The position numbers and the translations under genes are program-made. Shown one piece after another: positions 28,001-36,879 of a stretch of DNA of 64,000 nucleotides. This stretch comes from Limnanthes douglasii subsp. nivea (lineage: Eukaryota; Streptophyta; Magnoliopsida; Brassicales; Limnanthaceae). The stretch's first letter is position 1. Every line of letters begins with the position of its first letter. Under the pieces are notes generated by a model. That model had not been told where the DNA came from. It did no database searches and saw nothing but the letters and a program-made list of their open reading frames with translations. The DNA lies in assembly GCA_036936605.1 (NCBI GenBank), contig JAUPFV010000001.1, positions 246,510,925-246,574,924 of the forward strand, read 5' to 3'.

Positions 28001-29123
28001 TCCATTCCTCTTTATCTTTTATACCATTAATAAAATTCTTCTTTCTTTTCTTAGCTACAAAACTATGATAAAGCTTTGTATTTCCATCACAGTCTTGTAG
28101 CCAAGAGTTAAAACATTTTTGTTTCCAGTAGCACTCTTCATCTTTTAGTGCAAGAATAAGGGTGCTATTGGCTTTTGAAAGATTGGATTTTGAAGTTGTA
28201 TCTTTAGTATTTTGGTGAATCAATTCACAGTTTTCAACTTGTAAAACAGCATCTTTTACTCTATTGAAAATATTTCCAAAAGTTGAAAAATTCCAGGTTT
28301 TCAAATGTTTTTTCAACCTCTTTAGTTTATACCAAAAGATTGTACTGTCATCCCCACTACAATGCTTGGACCAATTCTGACTTACAGAAGTCATAAAGTC
28401 AGGATGATTGGCCCAAGCATTAATAAACTTAAATGACCCCTTCTTAGCAGTATTGGTATCTTTCTTAATTGTAAGTAAAAGGGGGGCATGGTCAGAACAA
28501 GTTCTGACCATGTGGCAAACCTGTAAGCTTAAACCATTAAGCATACTTTGATTGGTGAGCACCCAATCCAGTCTTTTCCAAACTTTATTGTTACTCCATG
28601 TATAACGTGATCCAATGTGTCCAGGTACATCAAGGTTGCAGTTTCTTATAAAGTCATTGAAGTCTTCCACTCCATTAGCATCATAATTCAAACAACATAG
28701 TTGATCATCTGGACATCTAACTGAGTTGAAATCACCAGCAAGAATCCAAGGAACCCCACAGGTGATGTTACTTAGCTGACTCCAGAGCTCTTTTCTTTGT
28801 ATTTTCAAGTTTTTTGCATATATAGATGTAAAGCATCCAGTAAAGTCAACATGCTTAATCATAACATGTAGATATTGATCTTGCTCCTCAATAACTGATA
28901 CATTCACCTCATTAGACCAGAGCATCCATATCTTATTAGCTGTATTAGCCACACAGTTTTCCAATCCAACTCTTCTAGCAATCAGTTCCAGTTTATCAGA
29001 CCCAGCCATAGGTTCTTGTATAGTAACAAGTTTAACTTTCTCCTGCTTAATGATGAACTTTAGCCTAGCTATTGTAGGATTATTATGCACTCCCCTTGCA
29101 TTCCAACTTAGGAACTTAATCAT
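25059..29123 (-). CDS. LINE ORF2: endonuclease, RT, RNase H (one internal stop)
   Basis: Enzyme of target-primed reverse transcription. I place the start at the ATG at 29123 (MIKFLSWNARG). An in-frame ATG lies upstream at 29147, and the residue numbers given here count from that one. Endonuclease about 9-230 with SWN, QEP, GDFN, TWSN and CSDHAP. RT about 440-740 with LRQGDPLSP and catalytic FADD near residue 686. Zinc-binding region near 1080-1110 (CQFCSNCEDINHLFISC). RNase H from about 1180 with NVDGA, AERRAL, ESDCLP and AADWIT, all acidic residues present. The one break is TGA at 25745-25743, in the same frame on both sides, where the related context (…VWAVWYNRN) expects Trp. The whole frame is 1363 codons with the stop. 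Confidence 0.93.
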
Positions 29124-30423
29124 TATCAGATGTTGAGTTTGGTGCATTTCCTCTCTTTCTAAGGGAGGATATAGACAGTCTATTAGAGTTGCTATTTCTG
29201 TTAGCAGATTTTAACTTTCTTGATATAACGGTCTCAAAGTCTTGATCAGGGCCATTTATGCTTGTTCTTGGTGATGGATTATAACTACCTGATCCACCCG
29301 CAAGCGGAGAAGCCTGTACCTGACAATTTTCTTCATCTTCAAGATGTTGAAGTGCACTGATGATATCAGGCTCATTCACAGAAGCTCTCTCTCTAACTGG
29401 GCTTGCAACATTTGTAGAAGGACAAGATACTGTAGATCTATCTTTCTTTGTTATTATTGACTTTAGTTTTCTCCTGTACACATGTGTAAAGGTTTCAATC
29501 TTTTTAGGCATAGAATTATCTGTACTTTTTACCTCCTGTAAAGAATTCTGTGTAACAAATTTTCTTGCAATATCATCCTTGCTTCCATTTTCATCAACTC
29601 TTTCTTCTGCGCTTTCTATTACATTCTTGAAATCCTTTACCTTATTCTTTTTACAAGTAGAAGACTCATGTCCAATGTGATGGCAGACCTTACAGTAAAA
29701 TGGTGCATTTTTGTAACTGACATTAATGTTGAACGAATCTCCAACTCCAAATTCTACCTTCAAATTTCTCTTAAGTTGCTTTGAGACATCGACTTCAATA
29801 AGAGCAAAACACGCATTCCACTTTGCTCTGTTAACATCAGGGATGACTACATGGTGTACCAATCCAAGGGAAGAAGCAAGTTCACTAATCACTGAACTGT
29901 TGTACATAAATTCTTGAACCTTTTCAAATCTGACCCATAGCAGCGCAATCGGACACTCGAAGTTTCTTGTGCTATACGGACTCCACTTGACCACACGCAT
30001 CATCTTTCCCTCAACTTTCCAAAATCTAGACACCCAAAGCTTTCCAGCATCTGCCAAAACTGAAAATTCTACCAGATTTTGCCTAGAGTCTATTGTTACA
30101 TATGTGAAAACACCCTTGAATTTAAAAGACTCAAGAAATGCTTGAAACACTTGCTTTTTAGGAATACCATCATTGAACTTACATATTAGTGTGGTTCTTG
30201 ATTGAGTGCAGAGGTTGTTCTTTACGTTTCTGTCAAAACTAATGACATTGTGGTCATCAAATACCTTAACCTCCGACTTGAGCATAGTTTCTACACTTTT
30301 TTCCAATACAACGTCTGAATACTTCTTCGCCGGTGTTAATCTTTTCAATTCAGGTGCAGTTACGTTATTGGTTAATGGTGGAAAATCATTACCTAGAATA
30401 TCAAAACTCATGACTCCAACCAC
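29116..30423 (-). CDS. LINE ORF1: RNA-binding protein with zinc knuckle
   Basis: Uninterrupted 435-residue protein. The start may be the ATG at 30423 (MVGV) or the in-frame one at 30411 (MSFDILGNDFPPL), which matches the related LINE ORF1 at 9132. A DUF4283-like RNA-binding region spans about residues 75-225. A CX2CX4HX4C zinc knuckle (CKVCHHIGHESSTC) lies at about 235-250. The basic, Ser-rich C-terminal tail ends RKRGNAPNSTSDND. It should coat the element RNA and form the particle with ORF2 protein. Its stop codon overlaps the ORF2 start (ATGATTAA) in a different frame. Confidence 0.92.
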   Translation of the reverse strand: MVGVMSFDILGNDFPPLTNNVTAPELKRLTPAKKYSDVVLEKSVETMLKSEVKVFDDHNVISFDRNVKNNLCTQSRTTLICKFNDGIPKKQVFQAFLESFKFKGVFTYVTIDSRQNLVEFSVLADAGKLWVSRFWKVEGKMMRVVKWSPYSTRNFECPIALLWVRFEKVQEFMYNSSVISELASSLGLVHHVVIPDVNRAKWNACFALIEVDVSKQLKRNLKVEFGVGDSFNINVSYKNAPFYCKVCHHIGHESSTCKKNKVKDFKNVIESAEERVDENGSKDDIARKFVTQNSLQEVKSTDNSMPKKIETFTHVYRRKLKSIITKKDRSTVSCPSTNVASPVRERASVNEPDIISALQHLEDEENCQVQASPLAGGSGSYNPSPRTSINGPDQDFETVISRKLKSANRNSNSNRLSISSLRKRGNAPNSTSDND

Positions 30424-30639
30424 TAACAGGCAGTGCCTGTTAAGGCTGAGACGTCGAAGGAAACGCAGCAGAGGTTGATGGCTTGTAGAACTCTGATAAT
30501 CTCCGATATAGAAACCAAAAGAAAGTTTCTTATGGGCTAGGGAAGTTTCTTAAAGATTAAGAAACAAATCACCTTTCTTGGACCTTTCTTGAGAGAGAAA
30601 ACAAATCATCTTTTTTCTAATCAGCAATTAATATGTCAA
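30424..30639 (-). promoter_or_regulatory. LINE 5' UTR with presumed internal promoter
   Basis: 216 bases between the inferred 5' end (next to the target-site duplication) and the ORF1 ATG. The start is pyrimidine-rich, with CTCTCTCAAGAAAGG near 30585-30600. LINEs carry an internal promoter in this position; no specific motif was identified here. Confidence 0.5.
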
Positions 30640-30655
30640 CATGATTTTACTTTTT
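30640..30655. repeat. Right target-site duplication of LINE 24800-30639
   Basis: CATGATTTTACTTTTT, identical to 24784-24799. Confidence 0.92.
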
Positions 30656-30985
30656 GAAAACAGCTTAAATCCTCATTTCTAAATTTTAATATCAGAATTG
30701 AATGTTGAAATTAACATTTTAAAATTTAAATGTTATGAAAATACTTGAATCCTGCATGATTTAAATTCAATATTAAAAATTGATGAATTTATTTCATAAA
30801 ACGTGGGTTACCCTGTCCACAAACCTATTTGTTGAAATTGAAAAAAAAATAGTTGTTTTAAATATATTTAGAATATTTTATATATATATAATTATCTAAT
30901 GTACAAACTTTTTTTTAGTATTTTAAAAAAAAAAATCTGCATATTTTAAATAATAATTCGAAAAAAAACAAAATATCTTTTGTTT

Positions 30986-31094
30986 TGTTGTTTAAAACAA
31001 ATAAAACTAGATCTATTCATGATATTTCTTTTAAAACAATTGACATTTTTTTTAAATATCATCAATGCATCTAGTTTTGTTCCTCTTAAAAAAC
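30986..31094. mobile_element. MITE-like element, copy 3 (deleted interior)
   Basis: About 109 bp made almost only of terminal inverted repeats. The left end is TTTAAAACAAATAAAACTAG then ATCTATTCATGATATTTCTTT. The right end read backwards is TTTAAGAGGAACAAAACTAG then ATGCATTGATGATATTTAAA. These match the ends of the copies at 14946 and 22977. The flanks at 30656-30985 and 31095-31443 are AT-rich with no gene. Confidence 0.65.
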
Positions 31095-31443
31095 CAAAAT
31101 TAATGGTAGTTTCAATTCCTTTTGAAATTACGATTCCAAAAATATAGACATTCAAAAATAAAAATTAAAAAAGACAAAGAAGAAAATATACCCATATGAG
31201 ATGTCTTTTTACGATATGATTTTTGAGATATTATGAAAAATAGTTTGGTGTTAGATAATAAATAGTAAAGTTAAATGAGTGTCTTTTAAATATGATATAT
31301 GAAAATAAGGATAATAAATGGATAATAGTACTTTATCTATGTTTATATAAAATATTTGTTAATATATTAGAGGTATTGTATAAAAGTTAAGCGGAAATAC
31401 TTATTAGATTAATAACCGATAGTATTATTTAAAAATAATAATT

Positions 31444-31458
31444 AAGTATGACATTGAT
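31444..31458. repeat. Left target-site duplication of truncated LINE
   Basis: AAGTATGACATTGAT at 31444-31458 matches AAGTAAGACATTGAT at 34679-34693 in 14 of 15 positions. Confidence 0.8.
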
Positions 31459-34145
31459 CAAGCATGATGTGTGCAAAGCGACGTCATCATTTATTCTTGG
31501 TCAAGATATCCCTAAATGAATCATGCCTACTGGTATCTGCTTAATCCCAAAATCTTGCAATCCAACAAACTGGAAAGATTTCAGGTCAATTAGCTTATGT
31601 ACTATAAATGAATAGAATCATGGCTAAGTTCTTAATTAACAAACTCACTAACATTCTTCCTAAGATAATCTCAGAAGTGCACGAAGCATACTTTGAAGAC
31701 AGATCAATTCATGCAAATATCCTACTTGCAAAGGAACTTGTTCGTGACCTGGGAAGGAAAGCGAAGGCTGGTAACATTGTAATCAAAGTCGATATGTCTA
31801 AAACATTTGAAAATCTTGCTCATAATTCATTTTTAAAGCCCTTCATTCTTTTGGTTATAATTCTGGATTCATCAAGCTTATAAGTAGCCTTATTAAATTT
31901 GTCTTTGTCTCTGTCCTTATCAATGGTAAAGCCATTGATTTTTTCAAAAGTAAAAGAGGAGTTAGATAAGGGGACCCTTTATCCCAGAGTCTATTTATCA
32001 TCGCTGAAGAAGTCCTCGACAAGGGTCTAAATTCTTTATATAACTCTAATAAAACTTTGAAATACACCTACAGAAGCAACATCAAAATCCCTTGTATTGC
32101 TTTTGTTGGCGATTTACTAATTTTTTCTAATGGTTTAGAGTCTTCTATGAATACTATTGGTTGTTTCTTATAAAACTACCAAGAAATTTCAGGTCAAGCT
32201 CTCAATAAGTTGAAAACAAGGATCATTACTTCAACAAATATTTTATAGGACAAAATCAGAGAACTTGCCATTCAAACCAGTTCCAGCACTGACTTCCTAT
32301 CTACCACTTATCTCGGCATTACCCTCAACTCTAACAACAAAACAAGCAACTTATCTCATCTTTTTGATAAGCTCATAAACAAGATAATGGACTAGAAAGG
32401 AAAAAACATTATCATATGGGGGTAGACTTACTCTTATTAATTTGTTCTAAATACATATTCCTATCTATTGGTTGCAGAGTTGCAGCTTTCCTAAGACCAT
32501 TATCACCAAGATCAAAATATTGTTTTATAAGTTCTTGTGGGGTTCCAGTAATGAGTCTAATAAAATACAATGGTATAACTGGTCTACTAATTATAAAAAA
32601 TTTAGTGAAGGTGGCCTAAATTTGCGCAACCTAAATGATATCCAAGCAGCTTATTTCTCTAAATTATGGATTCAGTTCAGCGATAACAAATCTCTTTAGG
32701 CTCACTACCTTCATAGTATCTATTATAAAGCAGCCATACCTTTCACTTGAAATACTCTACGTAAGGTTCCCAAACCTGGAAAATACTCTCTAAAATCAAG
32801 AACTTTGTTGAGAGCCATATCAGGTGGAAGTTGGGAAAAGGAAATGTAAAATTTTGGCTTGATAACTAGATTGGCAAGCCACCTCTTATACAACTTGATG
32901 ATGGTACTAATAATAGATGGTTCATTTGATCTATTAGTCAATTTTTATGGAAAAAATTGGATGGAACATGAATAAAATTAGTCCTCTAATTACTTTTTCT
33001 AATATTAACTTAATTTCTAGGCTCTATATTGATGATCAGTTGGATGATACTATACATTGGGAGATCTCTAAATATGGAAATGAAACCATTCACAATATCA
33101 GACTCAAGCATAACAATTCCTCTTGATGTGAAGGATTTGAAACCATATAACTCCCAAGAAGTTTTCTTTCTTATTGTGGAGACTTCTTCAAAACATGATT
33201 CCTACTGATTCTACAATGTAAACAAGACATGTAATATTAGCCTCAAAGTGCTAGTTCTGTAATAATATTGAAACTACAAACCATTTATTTGTTTTTTGCT
33301 ATTTTGCATGGATCATATGGTCCTATTTTGCAGATGCTTTCAAGATCAAAATAAGAAATTTTACGACTATAACTTATATGATTAGATGATAGTTTTGATC
33401 ATCTCCAATAAGAGTTCACATCAAATCTATCCTACCAGTTATAGTCACCTAGGTTATATGGAAGACAAGGAACAAAATCAAATTTAAAGGAAGCTCATTC
33501 TCTGCTGCATCATCCATAAAGTATATAAAGCACATAGTTTATATGATGGACTATTTCAATCTTCTCAAGAAAAGCATTGGAAGGATACTGAAAAGACTGC
33601 TACTGTTATAGGTTGTTTCAACCATTTAACGAAATCCAATAAGGTCTCTTATCTATCTTGGACTCTGCCTTTTTCTGGAAGATGTAAGCTTAACACATAT
33701 ACTTGTAGTCTTGCTTTTGGTGAATCTAGTGAAGCCATTCTTATTCGTGACAACAATGATACCATCCTCCATAGATATGGAAATCTATATGGAAATCTAT
33801 TTCCCATTAAAGCTGAATCCAGAGCTCTCCACGATGGCCTTCAAATCTGCAATATAAAAGGTTTAAGTAAAGCTGACATAGAAACTAACTCGTAGATATT
33901 AGTCTCTTTATTTTCTTATGGCCAAACCCCATCATCTTTAGAGTCTATTCTTACCAGCATAAGAGCTTTGATATCTCCTAACATGATAAATCATCACATT
34001 TTCAGAGAACAAAACCAAACGGTCGATTGGCTCGGTAGGTGGACTCTGAAATGCAAGATGAAAATAGACCATATTAATTTTCAGGCTCCTTATCAGTTAG
34101 ATACTATTACATTCTTAGAGAGTTTAGGATTGGGAAATATTTGAA
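31459..34145 (+). pseudogene. LINE ORF2 remnant
   Basis: Degenerate RT (IMAKFLINKLTNILPKI at about 31614; KVDMSKTFENLAH at about 31785), zinc-binding region and RNase H (TYTCSLAFGESSEA near 33690-33740; AESRALHDGL near 33810). The catalytic RT motif reads FVGD instead of FADD (near 32101-32112). Many stops and frameshifts. Not functional. Confidence 0.85.
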
Positions 34146-34678
34146 TTGAATAATTGTTGTTATTCAACTAACCTTTATCTGCTTCTTAGTCATTATTTAA
34201 GTTGCAACATATTTCTGACAAGCAAGCTTTGATAACCTTTTATTTCAGCTTGTCTCTCGCAGGTCTGCTTGTTTCCCTTGCTTAACCTTCTCTTTTCTTC
34301 TCAAGTATCAGATTTGGGTATCTTCCTCCACTAACGAAAGATTAGCCCCAGTCTCTTTAAAGCGGAAGCATGATCCTGATTGTTGTCAGCTTCAAATCTT
34401 CATTCGGTTCCTCCATCTATTCTTCTGCTTGCTCCCCCATGTTGTGAAAGTCTATGGTTTCTTCTGAATGAATCTAAGTTTCTAGTGTCTCAATTTGGTT
34501 GAAGTCTCGATGAATTCTGATGGTTTAAATACCTCATGATTTCTCTCAGATTGGCGCTAATTTTTTATTTAATTTTCAAGCTTCCCTCCCAATTTTAGAG
34601 CTGGTTTCTCTTGGGCCACTCTAGGGCTAGACCTTTGTATTATTTCATTTTATAATAAAAGCCTCTTTAGATTGAAAA
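31459..34678 (+). mobile_element. 5'-truncated L1-type LINE
   Basis: About 3.2 kb, flanked by a 15 bp target-site duplication with one mismatch. It begins inside RT (SSFILGQDIPK, ICLIPKS) and runs through the zinc-binding region and RNase H to a tail TTATAATAAAAGCCTC then GATTGAAAAAA. ORF1, the endonuclease and the first part of RT are absent, the usual result of incomplete target-primed reverse transcription. Confidence 0.9.
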
Positions 34679-34693
34679 AAGTAAGACATTGAT
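34679..34693. repeat. Right target-site duplication of truncated LINE
   Basis: AAGTAAGACATTGAT, one mismatch to 31444-31458. Confidence 0.8.
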
Positions 34694-36024
34694 GGTTTTG
34701 GTCTATTTAGTATATTTTTTTAAAAATAATTTTTAATTTTTTTTATACAAATATGATAAATTAAATTATTTTTATATTTAAAAAAGTAAGAATATTAGAG
34801 AATAATGTTATAGACGATAAATTTAAACATTTTTTGTCTAAATTTTTTGGTCTAAATATATTTGGTCTAAAAATGTTTGTTTTTAATAGCTTAAAAGTGT
34901 GTAGAGAATTAACAAAATTTTCAATAAATGATGCATCATATTAAAATAACACTTTTAACATTTAATATGTTTAAATTTAATACAACAAACAACAAAACTA
35001 ATTATAGTTAAGTTTATGTAAATAACACGACGTGCGACATATAGTGTAACACGACACTAACGACTACCTTTTTGTCACAACGGTGGTTCAAAATATTTAA
35101 TTTTACCACATTAGACAAAAAATCAATCTACGGTAAGGTATGTACAAATAATGTGATATAACATAAGTTAGCACATGCCACTGTGATGATTAGAATTTTG
35201 ACACAACGATCTGATATGTTGTTGCGACGAATATTTCTCATTGTTGGGTAAACTCAAAATAATTCTAGTAAAAAAACTTGTGCGCTCAATTTATTACAAT
35301 GCTTATGTTATTAGTTGTGACGAGACAAACCATCATCTGGTGTACCTTGCTATTTTTACAACAATTAGACCAAATGTAGCCATGGCACATGATATGTAGT
35401 GCTTGTCACAACATACACGGACCAGGTGTGTCATATATCTTGAGATATATAACTTATTACATAGTTTTTTTTGTTCATTTATGCTTTACAACACTTTTTA
35501 AACCTCAATTTGTATATATATCTAAGTATTGTTCATTTGACATTTGTGTTTTTGTTCCAAACTCATCTTCATATTTATTTATTTATCTCATAATTTAATC
35601 AAATTCCAACAATTTTTTATTTTATTTATTGATATTTTTTCTTTTTATTGAGATAATGTTTATTTATTTATAAAAAAAATCAATTTAAATTCTATTATAG
35701 TGTAGAAGTAGCAAAGTTGTCTGAAAATTTAGTAAACTTAACTTTGAACTATTTTTATTTATGATAGAACTATCGACCTCAAATACATAAATAGTTTCAC
35801 AAAACAAATTATCCTTGATTTTCGCTTAACTATTATAATTGCGCTTATCTATTCAAGCATTGTACTAAGATAAATTCAAATTCTTATGATTTTATCTATA
35901 TTTTTGTTATGTAAAGAAACACGTGCTACACTAGACTAAATACTATTAATATTTTCTCCATACACTCAATATGAGATCACATACTTTCATCTCATATTGA
36001 ACTAATATTTTGGTATACATGTTG
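34694..36024. other. AT-rich spacer with possible old CACTA-like end
   Basis: Mostly AT-rich. From 35055 (CACTAACGACTACC then TTTTTGTCACAACGG) to about 35410, short GTCACAAC or GTTGCGAC motifs recur on both strands, reminiscent of the subterminal repeats of CACTA transposons. A perfect 12 bp hairpin (35966-35977 with 35989-36000) lies near the right edge. No gene. Confidence 0.35.
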
Positions 36025-36029
36025 AAATC
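36025..36029. repeat. Left target-site duplication of gypsy element 1
   Basis: AAATC directly before the left LTR; the same five bases follow the right LTR at 45400-45404. Confidence 0.75.
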
Positions 36030-36397
36030 TGGTATGGTTTATTTTTGTCTGAGGGTAATTTTGTAAAGTGTTTTGGATGTTTTGTGGAATTTAATGTTTA
36101 GAGTAGTGAGTAGTGAGATAATTAAGTTGTGTACTAGTAATAAATTACGAGTACCCTCATTAATGAAAGTGGTTGAGGTATTTATACTTAATTATTAACT
36201 CATGGGTTTATTGGGTTGGATCATGAAGTAGGGTCAAGTTTAAGGATCCATTGGTAATCTCGTTTGAAGTGATCAACAACTAGCTTAGTCAGCATTTATT
36301 ACATTTGTCATGTTTAGAGTTTTATAATAGTGGTCGTGGTCCGAACTGTCATTCGAATTAAGTCAGATCACAGTAGCTAAAATATCCGATTTCATCA
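36030..36397 (-). repeat. Gypsy element 1, 3' LTR (left)
   Basis: 368 bp, direct repeat of 45033-45399. In element orientation it begins TGATGAAATCGG. The purine-rich stretch AAAAGGG just before it (36398-36412, minus) may be the polypurine tract. Confidence 0.92.
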
Positions 36398-36879
36398 GTA
36401 GCCCTTTTAGGTCTTGCAAAAAATCTTTGGAAGAGCTAACTCTTAAAAATCAATACCAACATTTTATGATCTGTTGTTTCGTCCAAATTGTAAACTTTTC
36501 CTTTAAGAGTGACTTTGTTCAAATTTTGGTGGAACTGATTTCTCATTTCAAAATTCTAAGAGTCTTCTTTTGATCGTGGGACACATGTCAGGCTCTGGTT
36601 CGACCTCTCAGCCGTTTTCTCCTAAATTTTCGTACCTACTAGGATAGAAAGTTACCTAGGCTTTAACTCTCATGCCTTGCAACTTTTAATCATTACCCAA
36701 ATCGATTTACCTTCTCTTAGGTAACTGCCATTTTTCATTGTTGTATATAAACCTTCTTACTATTTCATTGTATTCACAAAGTACAAACATTCCTTGTGAG
36801 AGAAAGCTTACTTCATTTCAAATTCGTGCTTGAATCATATATGTTCACAGCCAGAAACTCCTTAGTAAAATGAGGTTGA

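Larger units (their letters stand above)
24800..30639 (-). mobile_element. Full-length, nearly intact L1-type LINE
   Basis: About 5.84 kb in minus orientation: 5' UTR (30639-30424), ORF1 (30423-29116), ORF2 (29123-25059 with a single stop), 3' UTR (25058-24811) and tail (T-run on the plus strand at 24795-24809). An exact 16 bp target-site duplication flanks it. It is the best-preserved transposon in the window and so probably the youngest LINE. The 3' UTR contains two blocks like AACCCTAA/TTAGGGTT near 24930-24980. Confidence 0.96.

Noticed and set aside
29360..30478. Plus-strand frames opposite LINE ORF1
   Set aside because: Shadows of the minus-strand ORF1 with its zinc knuckle.
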